Shown here: piece by piece, positions 24,182-36,251 of the stretch
Layout: each line of letters starts with the position of its first letter
How positions within the stretch are numbered: the first letter of the stretch is position 1
NCBI GenBank assembly: GCA_043228905.1
Contig: JBHGNT010000003.1
Location: 11,470,001-11,534,000 of the forward strand
Direction: 5' to 3'
Length of the DNA: 64,000 nucleotides
DNA from: Azolla caroliniana
Lineage: Eukaryota; Polypodiophyta
Notes under the pieces: model-generated
What the model saw: the letters and a program-made list of their open reading frames with translations, nothing else
Database searches by the model: none
What the model was told of the DNA's origin: nothing
Position numbers and translations under genes: made by a program

Positions 24182-24618
24182 TGTTACCGGCCGGCGAAGG
24201 AGTCTAGAGTGGGAAACGGAGAGTTATTTAAGTAGTAGGAATGTGGTTGTAATTAAGCTATGAGTGTGGACGGACGGACCGGAATCGGTATGCCGTTCCG
24301 GATCCGGACCGATCCCGAACAAGTGCTGATGGCACCGTTTTGTAATACAGACTGGAAACCTATTTAAAGGCCCAGATACAATGTAATGAATAGCGGTTAA
24401 TTAATAAAAGCTTAGCGATGTTATCTCTCTGTGTTAATTGCCGTTCTGTCTTAATTGTTATATCTTACGCGTGTGATTATGAAAGACGATCATGCTAAGT
24501 AACTTAATTAAGTCGGATTAAGCGTTAAGTCTAATCTGGTTGCCGTAACACCCTTTGGTGAAGTGTCTTCTGTAGACACCCTGTGTTAGGCCATTGTCCG
24601 GCCCAAAGAGTTAACACA
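24182..24618 (+). repeat. 5' LTR of the Tat-like element
   Basis: Begins TGTTACCGGCCGG and ends TTAACACA before TTTTTGGTGACCACG, the likely primer site. A slightly earlier end, GCCGTAACA at 24,550, is also possible. TATA-like signal CTATTTAAAGG around 24,361. No second copy in the window. Confidence 0.6.
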
Positions 24619-26760
24619 GTTTTTGGTGACCACGATTCCTGTTTTTGCAACGAACGACGACACGGATGGATGTCTAGATCAACGCACGACCTGGTTACAG
24701 ATCGAACTCGACGCCTTGCCGAAAGGCAAAGGAGACGCGAGGCTTTCCAACAAGCGACGCAGGAAATTAGAGCGGATCGCTCGTTTTCCAACGTAATCCG
24801 GAGAGTAGCGGAGGACTCCCTCTGGTTACAGCAAACATCGCACCCGGACGACGGTAGCAGCCTAAGCAGCCTCCAGGAAACCGAATCCCTTCTCCACGCG
24901 TTGGCAAACGGAGAAGGTGAAGCAGAAGCCTTTTCAGCATATGAATCGAACTCCGAAGGGGAATATAGCGTGCACACGAGCTACCGTAGCAACAACGAAA
25001 CCCCGGGCGGACCGGAGGACGAAGGATGAGATACCTTACCGGAACCGGAAGTGCTAACGCTGGAACCCCCGGAACCAGCAGAGGAAGAGCGACCTCCGAC
25101 ACCGGAAGTCGAAGAGGAGAGGCCTCCGTCACCAAAAGAAGAGGAAAAACCACCGACGCTGTCGTGCCTTTCGGCTTCGGATCGTTGCGTGAGTCGGGTG
25201 GGAACCGCCGAGGTTTTGGACTAGGAGAAAGAAAAATACAAATAAGGCTAGTAAAGAATAGGTATAAAGAGTTATAAGATAAGAATCTCGTGAATCCCAC
25301 GAGTTTAGTATATTTAGTCAATATTTAGGTAGTAAGAAAGAATTATTTTAGCAAATTCGTGAATCCCACGAATATTTTAGATTGATTGATCATTATAGAA
25401 AAATAATCAACAAAAACTACAATGTGCTCCCCATCCTTATATAGTGATGGGAGAGACTAAGCATAGCTACATGCTTTTTCTAATATGTTCATGCACACTA
25501 AATGTGCATGTGATGCTTTTCTAATCCTTGCTTTTATTTGCTAAATATAGTGCTCATGCACGCTAGATGTGCATGAGTCACTTTTTAGTTGCTTGCGTTT
25601 TTTCTATAAAATATTCACGCACTCTAAAAATGCATGATTTACCTTTTAATAAAGGTAGGCGCAAATAAAGCACTTATAGTTATTAAATCTATTTGTAGAA
25701 CACTAAAGATAAGGTAGCATAATGGTAAAGTTGAGGTTTGGCTACGTGGAGGTACAAGGTTCAAATCTTGCCCTATGCACGTGATAAATATCTTGATATT
25801 CTTATTTTATTTATTTATATGTAATTAAATCGGTTATATTATTTTTACTTTTTCACGTAGTGTACGAAATACACTACGACAACGCCGGAAACAAATCGGG
25901 AAAGACCACCGACGCCGGAGAAAATTCCGGAACGAGCACCAACACTGCCGGCCCGCGTACCGATAGCGGACGACGACATGTCGTTCCAGTACTCCAAATA
26001 TAGAGATGATCCAGACGCGGAAGCTCATGTGCACGCCTTTGAACAGACATGGGAAGCCAACCATGTGTCCCAGCGATTGACCCCGGATGAAGAAGAACGC
26101 TCTAAGATAGCGGAATTTGGCGTCACATTAGAGGGACCGGCAGCAAGATGGCGCCTGACACAGGACCCGTCTACTATCAACACCTTTGCAGATTTAAAAG
26201 CTAAATTCTTGCATTTTTTCGAAAAGGAGGTGGACCAGACTGTAATGGTAGGCTTATTTTATACCATCTGACAGGAAGCAGGGGAGGGCATTCCCCAGTT
26301 TGTCATCCGGTTTCAACGGATGCATAGTCAGCTTGCCCGCGCACCCCCGGAGGAGGAATTACGGACTATATTCCTAAACGCGCTCCGGTAACCCCTACAC
26401 ACGGTTTTCATGGTAATTGACTTCCGCACAAGTACCATCGACCAGGTCATTGACCGGGTGAGAGAGATGGAAAAGACAAGCTCCTGGCTCACACTGGGAG
26501 CACTCCAACGGGCGTTACCGTCCGATGAAGACCTCCGGTTTTGGCAAGCAATACAGTGCACAACCTGCTTGAATTCCGAACACTCGGCTCTAGAATGCAC
26601 TATGAGGACGCAATGTGTAATCTGTCAATCCAAGGGCCATACGACGGATAGGTGCGAGTATAATCTATTGAACCGGCAAGCACCGCCCGTCCGACAAATT
26701 GAGCCACACAGTAGCCAGGATGAAGAAGAGGAACGCTGGCGGCGAATGGACCGCGACTGA
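24619..26760 (+). pseudogene. gag: Tat-like gag, split by a solo LTR
   Basis: The first part (about 24,619-25,159) is charged; the second (from 25,882) carries the retrotransposon Gag core (FEQTWEANHVSQ, LEGPAARW, FADLKAKFLHFF) and two CCHC-like knuckles, CTTCLNSEHSALEC and CVICQSKGHTTDRC (about 26,560-26,660). Two in-frame stops interrupt the core (TGA at 26,269 and TAA near 26,388). Confidence 0.75.
25160..25881 (-). repeat. Solo LTR (722 bp), same family as the LTR at 62,367-63,089
   Basis: Reverse complement of 62,367-63,089 almost throughout, with inverted TGTCGTG/CACTACGACA ends and the 4-bp duplication ACGC (25,156-25,159, 25,882-25,885). It was left by recombination between two LTRs. 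It holds a tRNA-like module at about 25,709-25,775 (TAGCATAATGG ... GGTTCAAATCT). Confidence 0.9.
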
Positions 26761-27122
26761 CCAGCACAGGATGTCCGGTACGGCGATCGACGGGAGAATG
26801 ATGTCTGGTACGGTGATCGGTGGGATAACTATGACCGGCATGATCGGTACGGGGATTACAATAGACGATACGAACATTACGACCGGGAGCACTCCCCCGG
26901 GTATTGTCAGCAACGGGAGGAATACGGCAAATATAACGGGCAACCCCGTCAAGAGTACCGCAATAAGAAGAGCTATAACAAAAAATGGCATTTAAAAAAA
27001 GGCGGCTACCCACGGGATCTGGAACAAGGAGCTCCAAGCAGCCAACCGGTCCAAAACCCCGCGCGTACCGCAGGACCGGCCCCGGGTACATCAGACAATG
27101 CCGAATCTAGCAATACCCGGAA

Positions 27123-28960
27123 ATGGTAGTCCCTGAGGTGGCAGATCTGCAACAGGTGACCACAAGGTCGAAGGGCATGCCCAAGGAATGGGAGATGCAG
27201 GAGACCATCTGGAAACAAGCAACGAAATGGGTAAAGAAAGCAAACGAGCAGAATGTCACAGACTTACAGCGGCAAAAGGAGAACACCGTAGGGCTTGCTG
27301 ACGGTAGTCACTCCGAGAACGAGACATGGCAGGCGTTGCAAGAATGCCAGATTATGTTGCCACTAGGAAGACTCCTACAACTCGTGCCAAGATTCAGGGA
27401 AGGACTGAAGACGGCCATGACAGCAGGAGAACCATCACCGGCACCGGTACTCTTCTCGAATCCGGAGGAGGGACCAACGGTGGTGGACACCAGCAGTCCG
27501 GTAATCACTGCCATTGTAAAAGGGAAAGAACTCCCCGGCACAGTTATAGACGGAGGCCCTGGGGTGAATGTAATAAGCCTCCGGACGTGTGATGCCCTAG
27601 GAATCCACGAGTAGGATCCGTGTCCGTTCTGGTTGCGGATGGCCGATACAAGCTCAGTGCGGCCGATAGGATTAATACGGAAATTAGAAGTCACCGTCGG
27701 CGGTCATACATTTCACATCTCGGCAGTAGTGCTACAATTACAGGCACAAGGCGCATACCCGCTATTGCTGGGGTGGCCATGGTTGAAAACGACACATATC
27801 AAACAGAATTGGAGGAAAAATATAATTACCTTCCGGCGAGGAAAAGCCAAGGTACGGGTACCAACACAACCAAGGACAAGCACTGGCAAGGAATGTACAC
27901 CGTTGTATGCGGAATGCGTCAACATGCTAGAAGGGTTAGCTGACGAAGAAGTAGCTCAATACTTGCAGGAAAACCCAAAGATCATACCCCTCTTCGAAAT
28001 TGACATTACCGAAGCAGTAGCACCATACTTACCGCAACCGGAAGAGGCTGAAGCAGAACCGGATAAAGACGCAATCCGGGAGTTACGGCAAGCGCAGGAA
28101 GCGTTGGAACGGGAAATGGCCGTTTCACAGCGCGTAAAAGCATCGCAATTGGAAGAGGTGAACCTAGGGACCACGGACGAAGCAAAACCGGTGCACATCG
28201 CCAAGGAGATGAAGTCCGAAGACAAAACGGCGATGATCACACTTCTCATGGAGTTTCGCGATGTGTTCGCCTGGTCATACGAAGACATGCGAGGACTCGA
28301 CCCTCAGTTATACCAACATCAGGTTCACTTGAGCAAGGACGCAAAACTAGTGGCACAAAGACGGTACCGGATGAATCCCAATTATGCCGCCAAAGTCAAG
28401 GAGGAAATCGACAAACTCCTAAGAGTTGGCTTTATCCGTCCGGTAAAGAAAGCGACATGGCTGAGCCCGATCGTAGTCGTACCGAAGAAGAACGGAAAAA
28501 TTCGAGTTTGTGTGGACTATCAGAAACTCAATGCAGCTACGGTAACGGATGCGTTTCCACTTCCATTCACAGATGGAGTATTGGATGCCGTCGCCGGCCA
28601 TGAGGTCTATAGCTTCCTAGACGGATTCAGCGGGTATAATCAGATCCGGATGCACCCTGACGACCAAGAGAAAACGGCTTTCGTCACCGCTCCAGAATAT
28701 CCTCCGGAAGATCGTCAACGAAAACCGAACGGATTGGGATACCAAGCTACATAGTGCGCTTTGGGCATACCGGACGGCATACAAGACGAGCATCCGGACA
28801 ACACCGTTCCGGTTAGCGTTCGGACTAGAGGCGGTAATGCCGGTGGAATTCCAAGTACCCAGCTTACGGATCCAGCTACGGGAACGGGAATGTTTTGTGT
28901 GGTCTGTTTTTGCCCTAAATGTCCGAGAAATGTTGGCCAAGATGTACAAAAACGATGTCA
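27123..28960 (+). pseudogene. pol: Tat-like pol, RT fused to the end of integrase by deletion
   Basis: Protease-like VIDGGPGVNVISL near 27,546, then reverse transcriptase N-terminal half ([33 protein letters not shown]) up to KTAFVT at about 28,690. The next codons belong to the integrase end ([28 protein letters not shown]; 28,730-28,890). The deletion removed the catalytic part of RT, RNase H and the integrase core. A frameshift also lies near 27,615-27,633. Confidence 0.8.
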
Positions 28961-30847
28961 ATGCATGAGAGGAAGTTGCAAAACAAGTTGCAAAAGGATG
29001 GCGTTACATGAGTGTGCGAGAATGGAAATGACAATGTGCAAATGTGCGGTTAGCAGCAACGTCTGCATGTTCCAAGGAGATTGCGGAGGAAGACGCAATG
29101 TGTGGAGCGTGGGCCAGCAAGATGTGCGGGACCGGAATAGGACGTGTTCATAGTTTCCAGTTTCCAGAGAAGCAACGCGGAAAAAGTTGGAACCAGAACA
29201 AGAGTTGGTTGGCACCGAAGCGGCCGTAGTGGCCAGGCGGCCGTCAGAGTAAACAGAGCCGAAACAGTAACAGTGACGCCGAAAGGCGACGGACGGAGAG
29301 ACAACCGTCAGATATCAACGGCTGACAACCGGATGACGACTGAACAGACTAGCCACGCGACTGCAAACCGGCCGGACAGGGCCGACGAAGATGAGAGAGG
29401 CTTCAGGAACGGTCATCACCAACCGATAGTAGCCGGAGCGGCCGGAGGGCCGGACAAGGTCAGGGAAGCAGACAGGCCGCCAGGATGACGGACGGTGTCG
29501 GACGACGACGAAACCGACAAAGACGGTGATGGAGTCCGCAACGGAGGCAACCGGAGCAACCGAGAGCCGAGGAGCGGCCAAAGCGACCGGAATAGCCGAC
29601 CAGTGGCCGGAGTGGCCAGATAGGCCCGGACAGAGACGGAACCGGCCAGAGCGATGGCGGTGGCTGAACAATCGACGACCGGATCGGAGATGACGCTGTA
29701 ACAAAGGGACAAACAGACACACACAACAACAAACGAGGCATAGATGGACAGAGACGACAACCGGTCGGAAGGAGATACACCAATATGTAGATGGAGACAA
29801 CCGCGGATGCAGGACCAGAAGGACAAGCAATCAAAGAGCGGTCGGAACAACGATGATGACGGCAAAACAAGGGGCAGCCACCGGAAAGGAGCCGGTTGCG
29901 GTCGAGGCGGCTGAAATGCACAGAAATGGTCGGAATGCAGCCGAAATGGCCGGAGTGGCTGAAATGCGCCCAGAAAGGCTGGACAACTGACGCCAAAACA
30001 ACGGGCCGGATAGTATCGGCGACAGATAGAGGAGTGGCGACAATCAACGGTCACGAGTGGCCGGTAGACGACAGAGACAAAGAAATGGAGATAGTGACGG
30101 AGAGACCATCGAATGAGAGAAGGAACTAGAACACACAGAGAAGAAAGTAGAGAGTATAGAAGAGAAGGTAGAGAAGGCTTAAGATAGAGGATGGAGAAAA
30201 ATGAGCAAGGAAGAGGAAGACAAATACAGAAGAACAACAGAAGAAGAGCGGAGAGACAGGAAGGCAAGTAGAGAAGCGGGAAAAGAAAACAGAAAGAAAG
30301 AGGAAGAAGAGGCAAGAAAAAGAAAAAGACAAAAACAGAAAAAAAGAGGGAAAAAGAGAACGATAAGGGGCATTCGAGGAGTTTTGAAAACTTGAGGGCA
30401 TTCGAAGAATTTTGAAAAACATAATGGCATTGAAAAAAAAAAAAAATTTAAAATTTAAGTTTAAAAATTAAAGGGCACATACAAAAATTTGAAAACTCAT
30501 CCACCTAAAGAAATGGACATGATCGACCACACACAACTCAAAACAAAGGAAGAACACACATACATACAACATATTTTTGACGACCCAAATGATTTTACAA
30601 AGTTCGTAAGTCGACAGAACGAGAATGTTCGTGTCGCAGAAGATTTGCTAATCGACAAATGTGTTCGAGTCAAGCATTCCGATCGAGGGAGTTGATCGTT
30701 GAAAGAACCGATGGAAGTTCCGGTCAAAGAAATATCATCATCAAGGCATGTGGGATCGGTGTGCAAGGCACTTTCCCACGGGCGTGCCATATTGTGTTAC
30801 CTCGTACGAGATGTACGGAGAGTCAAGTGTGATGAGCGAGGGTCGAA
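28961..30847 (+). other. Non-coding 3' region of the Tat-like element
   Basis: Long stretch between pol and the 3' end. 29,270-30,060 is rich in 'cggccggagtggcc'-type GC motifs, 30,190-30,360 is purine-only in long runs, and 30,430-30,475 is A/T-only. The long open frames on the opposite strand here are composition artefacts. Confidence 0.45.
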
Positions 30848-31295
30848 TGTTATCATGATGTTGTGTGTGTGTAGGGGGCATAAATGTAATTGTGAGTCGA
30901 TACGTATGTGAACACATGCACACGTGTGTGCATGTGGATGGATACGAGGAGGTGTGAGTGAGTGTCTAGTATGAATGCTCTAGGGGGCTTACATCCCTTT
31001 GTATCTACCCCCTCTTGTACTATTTAACCCCTTCTGGGGAATGAATGACCATTTTCTCTCTCAATCTCTCTCTCTCTTTTCATCTCTCTCTCTCTCTCTT
31101 CCCTCCCCTTAACGTTGAACCCCCTTGGGAGGGGGGTGGAGCCATTCTAGGCACCACCCCCCACCCTGCAATGCTTCTCAATGCACATGATCTCTCTCGC
31201 CATCAATCCCATACTCTCCATCATCATCATAACCACCATGTCTATCTTTATCATGATTATCATCGTCCTTAACCCTAGCCCTAAAACATACAACA
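30848..31295 (+). repeat. LTR-like right end of the Tat-like element
   Basis: From TGTTATCATGATG to ACATACAACA (448 bp), preceded by a purine-rich GATGAGCGAGGG and containing a (CT)n block at 31,059-31,105. Its length is close to that of the left LTR, but the sequences do not align beyond the first five bases. Confidence 0.45.
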
Positions 31296-31960
31296 ATTCC
31301 CCATCTGGACACAACCGTGATCTCCGGCTATGTAGGATGACAACCATTTCCAGTATGGTGTCAGATGGAACGATGGTTTGGAATCGACAACCCACGTTGT
31401 CTTGTCACCGACAAGGTTTAACTCATTCTCCTCGGTAATGAGCATCAATTCTTCTTCACTTGTCACGATTGCTGACGTTCCCTTCCGATCCGACCCTTTC
31501 CAGTCTGAACCGTTTTCCGAATCGGCATTGTTGATTCCTTTCTCTTTCCGGAAATGCCGACAGTTCTTATGGAAGTGCTCGGCTTCCCACAATACAAGCA
31601 AGTAGGCCTCCCCCTTGACTTCAACCTCGTCCCCGATTTGTCCTGGTTTTGGGGACTCCGATACCAGCCTCTATCCTGGTTGTGGTCATTTTCCGTAACC
31701 AAGGCCTTCGGATCGGTTCCAGACTCGCGGTCCTTTCAGCGAGCTTCTTCATCTAGCAAGCTTGATTTTACCCTTGCTAGGGACATTTGCTTTCCTTCCG
31801 GCCCGGCATTGCCCAAAGTGACAACTAGCGTCTCCCAACTATCCGAGAGGGAACCGAACAGGAGCAATGCGAGTACCTCATCCACGAGAGGTACTTCCAA
31901 CGAGGTGGGTTGGTGTATTAGCCCCTGGAAGGCATTCATGTGCTCCGCCATGTGAAGAAT
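31296..31960 (-). pseudogene. gag: Copia gag, middle part, of the 20,734-35,552 element
   Basis: Minus-strand frames give the Gag core (AEHMNAFQGLIHQPTSLEV, GSLSDSWETLVVTLGNAG), a damaged CCHC knuckle (CLYCGKPS, then HFHKNC in another frame) and the start of the protease region (TTWVVDSKPSFHLTPYWKW; usual D-S-G changed to D-S-K). Compare 39,440-40,090 on the plus strand. Confidence 0.75.
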
Positions 31961-32482
31961 AGCGTGGAATATTGCTTCGCCATAACCGAGTCTTGAATCA
32001 CAGAAATGGGAATGAAACACAAAAACCGGAAGTAGAGAGTACACAGAATATTTACGGGGAAAACCCTAATAGGGAAAAATCATGAGAACCCATGGACTCC
32101 AACTATCACTATCTGAGAGGAAATACAAAGTGGAGACACAGAGGCAACGACCTCGTGCTTGCGATCTTCGCCAGATGGCAGGTACAACAGAAAGTGCTCA
32201 TGGCTACTATCTTGCTCTCTCTCTCTCTCGATACAATAGTTATCTCTACAACAATATGACAACCCTCTCTACACATACAAAGTGATTGCCCTAAGTCATA
32301 TTTATACTTATATGAACTTAGGGATATTTACAAATATAGCCTCAATAGGCTCATGAAAAAAAGACATACTTACAAATATGTCCTCTCTTCTGGTTCTCAT
32401 CGGGTCTCCTCCAATTTCCAGATCTCTTCCATTTCTCACTGGGTCCTCTTCATCCATAACCGGAGGGACCGATATCTCAACA
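31961..32482 (-). repeat. 3' LTR of a second, truncated copia element
   Basis: Aligns in blocks with 35,048-35,552 but is clearly diverged (ends GATATCTCAACA). The polypurine tract is at 32,483-32,495. The left boundary inside copia gag is fuzzy by about 10 bp. Confidence 0.65.
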
Positions 32483-33041
32483 ATCTCCCCCTTCAGTCCG
32501 GCATCCATGGGATGTCTCGTCAGCTCGATCCGCTTTCAGCATGCGTCCAACTTGTCGGTTATCAACACTTTGGTCAGCATATCCGATCCATTCTCCTCCA
32601 TCTGGATCTTCATCACCACGAACTCTTGATCTTCTACTCTCTCCCGGATCCAGTGGTACCTCCGCTGGATATGTTTCGTCCGGGAATGCTAGGCCGCATT
32701 ATTTGCAAGGTGGATGGCACTTTGACTGTCGCAATAGAGTCAGTATTCCTCTTGTTGGATCCCTACCTCTCTAACGAAGTCCTACATCCAGATTATCTCC
32801 TTGCAAGCTTCTTCAACTACCATGTACTCCGCCTCCGTGGTTGACAACGCAACCGTCTTCTGTAGCCTCGATTGCCATGATACAACTCCCCCTGCATAAG
32901 TCATGACATATCCGGATGTAGACCGGCTGGTATCCGCATCGGCCGACATATCCGAATCCGTGACTCCGTCAAGTTGGGGATTACCAAAGCCGAACCGGAG
33001 GCACATAATCGAGATGCCTTTCAAATACCGGAGTATCCACT
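32483..33041 (-). pseudogene. Copia RNase H fragment of the truncated element
   Basis: Gives DSDMSADADTSRSTSGYVMT and ALSTTEAEYMVVEEACKE, the end of a copia RNase H domain. Cut at 33,041 by the following LTR-type sequence. Confidence 0.75.
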
Positions 33042-33045
33042 TGAC

Positions 33046-34858
33046 CGTTGTCGTATTGCTATGAGTGCGCGTAGGAAACTAAGGTAGGACCGCGGGGGCC
33101 CTGAATTGAGGAGTGCGCGAAAGTAGAGAAGGAAGAGAACGGAAGCGATGGATAGGCAAGTACTAGTTTCCGGCAAGCACCGTGCTCACTAGGTCAGATG
33201 AGAACACAACTACGCGCGAGTTAGACAGAGAAGCGCACCCGATCGGTTACTGAGATAACTATAGATTAGAGAATGTCACAATAAAACAAGGAGACCACTT
33301 CCCAAGAGGAATCGATTATGACTAACAAGTAATTACAACCTTTTTGATATTACAACCGACACGCTGGTGACCAACCAAACACATGCATGCACGCACACAG
33401 AGCCGAATTACACAGTGGAGCCACTGTCGGAAGCACCCGGGCTTTCCTCGCGAGCAGAGGCAACCGACCAAAATCCTACAGAGATCGCACAGAAACAGTG
33501 CTCGGTCCCCAGTCCAATAACACCTACCCCTTTCTCCCAAAACGCGATACCCGCCAGTCTTTGTCTCGCACCTCTTATAGGTTGGCGAGGGAGGACTGTC
33601 ACATCTCCCATCACATCATCCTTATTCTCTGTCCCTTCGGGCAGAGATACTCTTCGATTTCCAAAATATGTTTTATCTAATCTATTTACATCGTGTTGAC
33701 CTATTCTTAGTTATGTACAAGTTATTTTAATTCCGTTGTCGTGGCGTGGCTCGCCTAGAAGCGTACTGTTGCGTAGACAAAAGATATCGTGAAAGTGAGG
33801 AAGGAATCATTGGGATTATGGACGGAAGAGATGAAAGAGTAGAGATAGAGTAAATAGAGATCAACAAGATATGACAAGATGGGATATAGAATGATATTTG
33901 AAGGAATGAAAGAAACTTACAATTATTTGATGAATGAGTTACAAAATGTATCAGAGCATCGTTGATCCTTCGAGCTTTGTCTCACAAGGTAATCACTCTT
34001 CTCTTTCTTGATGGTAGACCATAGTCTTCCCTTCAATCTCTCGACAAGTATAAGACTCGAACTGAGCTTTGTCTCACAAGGTAATCGCTCTTCTCTTTCT
34101 TGATGGTAGACCATAGTCTTCCCTTCAATCTCTCGACAAGTATAAGACTCGAACCGCCACCCTTCCGTTGCGAGTTGAGGACCACCACCACCAAGCTAGT
34201 TTTCTTTTCTCTCTTAAGAATACCTTTCTCTCTCTCTTTCTCTATTACAATATATCTTTCTCTAGATCTAATATAATCATTTCCATCTTATTTCTTCCTT
34301 CCCTTTGTTTATACTTCCTTCTCCTTTTATAGGGAAGAGATGGTTCTACATGTGGGCCATGTGGCGCACATGCAAAGAGGCTCTTACATGTGTGCTATAT
34401 GGTGCACATGTAGCACGTTTGATGTTTTAAACCATATAATACTACTTAAAATGAAAACAAGACACATATTTATATGCATTATAAGTATAGGCTAAATGGT
34501 AAGGTTTGAACGCCGTAAGGTTGAGGTTGTTGGTTAAAGTCCTCTTTTGCCCATGTAATTTTGTGCATGTATTATATAACATGGTTTAGACTATAAAATA
34601 CTACTTCAAATCATATATTATTTTGTAAATTATTAGTATAGGCTAAATGGTAACCTTTGAGTGTCATAAGGTAGGGTTTACTAGTTCAAGTCCTCTCTAG
34701 TCCATGTAGTAATATAATAGATATATATTTTTTTGTCTCTACATATAATGTATAATATTATCATAGTATGTTATTAACATTATAAAGGTTTATTTTATTT
34801 TCATTACGTATTTATCTTATTGTAGACTTTTAATGTGAAGCTTTCGTACTTCACGACA
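33046..34858 (-). repeat. LTR sequence(s) of the TGTCG family between CCGT repeats
   Basis: CCGT occurs directly before TGTCGTATTG (33,042), before TGTCGTGGCG (33,733) and after TTCACGACA (34,859). So this is either a 1,122-bp solo LTR (33,737-34,858) inside another, or a single two-part unit. It has no coding capacity. Two tRNA-like modules lie at 34,485-34,560 and 34,635-34,710, and a 110-bp direct duplication containing 'gagctttgtctcacaaggtaatc' at 33,970-34,155. Confidence 0.6.
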
Positions 34859-34862
34859 CCGT

Positions 34863-35047
34863 GTGCCTATGTGTACGCGCCGGTTCATGCGCTCTGATCC
34901 ATGATTCCCTTTATGGCCGGTTTTCTTTATGACATCCACCCCCACCAAACTACGCATCCACCGGCATGCGCCAGTTGGAGCCGGTGAGCTTGAACATGCT
35001 GCCAAACGACTCTTCCATTACCTATGTTGTTCGCTCTGATACCAGTT
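34863..35047 (-). pseudogene. gag: Copia gag start and primer site
   Basis: On the minus strand: primer site ACTGGTATCAGAGC (35,033-35,047), then MEESFGSMFKLTGSNW (from about 35,018). It then runs into unrelated LTR/polypurine sequence like that at 10,577-10,625. This is the beginning of the gag whose middle is at 31,296-31,960. Confidence 0.7.
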
Positions 35048-35271
35048 TGTGTGGAAATAAAGCTCGACCACAACCGAGTCGTCAACAAGGAATAGAAGAG
35101 ACCAAGCTGAAAACGAGATGACACATGATGTTTACGTGGAAAACCCTAAAACGGGAAGAAAACCACGGGAACCCATGGACTCCAACTATCACTATGAGAG
35201 GAGGAATACAATGTGAGACTCACAACTCTATGTCTTCCCCAAACTGGCGGCTACAACAGAAACTAGTTCTG

Positions 35272-35308
<37 letters not shown>

Positions 35309-35552
35309 CAACTCTATCAACATAAGTCATATTTATACTTATATGACTTTTGGGCTATTTACAAATATAGCCTCAGTGGGCTTATCCTAACATATTTACA
35401 AATATGTCCTTGGATCCGGTTTGCACCGGATCCATTCGGATTCACTGGTTTCAGTTTCTAGATCTTATCCGAAACCTTTCCGAATCCGGCTTCTTCATCC
35501 GGCTCGTCCAATTCTCATCTGGATCCCATATGGAGGGACCGAATTCCCAACA
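35048..35552 (-). repeat. 5' LTR of the copia element (505 bp)
   Basis: Pairs with 20,734-21,295; followed by the AATAG duplication. (CT)n at 35,276-35,303 is shorter than in the partner. Confidence 0.85.
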
Positions 35553-36047
35553 AATAGTACGTTGAAACAATTTCCTAGTTGATTAAGAATTAAAGACAGA
35601 AATTTAGTAATATATCAAATGATTAATTAATATCAGCCATTACCGCGGATTCCGTCACAAAGTAGGATTGCCATTACATGGTTAATGAACCTACAACAAT
35701 GTTAAGATCTGTCGCAAGTCAAGAAAAGTTTCAATCAATCAATGAAAGAAGAATAGTTCGTTTTTCATTCACAGAAATGAGAGAAGGTCATACGCTGGGA
35801 AGAAAAGGAAACCGAAGGAATAGAAATGAAGAATACAATTATGTAAAAGCAGCCTTCTGAACACTAGTAATTGTGGCCGTGCCACTAACATAAATGGGGA
35901 AAGCACCACGATATTGCCCATACTTAACCATATTTTAGTAATACTTTCATTATCATAATAAATTGCAAGGGAGATAAAAGAACAGGGTCCTCCTCAGGTT
36001 GTTCAAGAGGGTTTAAGGGTTTCAATCGCGCGGACAATTATGTAGGT

Positions 36048-36251
36048 TAAGCAATTGCGGAACGTGTCGCGGAAGCGGCCACTTTACCCAAATTTAGGTT
36101 TGTTGAAGTGAAAATAAAAGGAATTGTTCTTGTAAGAAAGGGATTTTCGCCAAAAATTTCAAAAGAGGGAGGTCCTGTTACTATCAGAATTCACGACGTA
36201 ATCCCAATGCTACCTAATGGATGCTGACCCCCTAAAAAAAGTCGTGTCTAA
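36048..36251 (+). pseudogene. rps11: rps11 (ribosomal protein S11) C-terminal fragment, mitochondrial type
   Basis: In one frame: AIAERVAEAATL, VKIKGIVLVRKGFSP, IRIHDVIPMLPNGC, stop, PPKKSRV, stop. This corresponds to the family's C-terminus (DVTPMPHNGCRPPKKRRV). TGA at 36,225-36,227 stands where Arg is invariant, and TAA at 36,048-36,050 where Gln would fit; both could be restored in an organelle by U-to-C editing. In nuclear DNA it cannot make a working protein. Confidence 0.7.

Larger units (their letters stand above)
24182..31295 (+). mobile_element. Tat/Athila-like Ty3 element with non-matching ends and internal deletion
   Basis: Inserted into copia gag with an exact 5-bp duplication ATTCC (24,177-24,181 and 31,296-31,300): the copia codons MGN and NEG are split across it. 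The left end is an LTR beginning TGTTACCGG, but the right end (ending ACATACAACA) is a different LTR-like sequence. Pol is fused across a deletion from RT to the end of integrase. A solo LTR (25,160-25,881) is nested in gag. Confidence 0.75.
20734..35552 (-). mobile_element. Ty1/copia element, complete but opened by nested insertions
   Basis: LTRs at 20,734-21,295 and 35,048-35,552 have the same sequence and orientation and are flanked by the 5-bp duplication AATAG (20,729-20,733 and 35,553-35,557). So the whole 14.8 kb is one insertion with others inside it. Own parts: pol 21,296-24,181, gag 31,301-31,960, gag start and primer site 34,985-35,047. Nested: 24,182-31,295; 31,961-33,041; 33,046-34,858. 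Confidence 0.85.

Noticed and set aside
29416-30315. 299-codon open frame on the minus strand rich in Leu, Ser and Pro
   Set aside because: It lies over GC/purine-biased non-coding DNA of the Tat-like element; the composition alone keeps the opposite strand open, and no domain is seen.
20967-35303. (CT)n runs at 20,967, 31,059, 32,216 and 35,276 as regulatory elements
   Set aside because: They are length-variable microsatellites within LTR U5-type regions; no further evidence of function.
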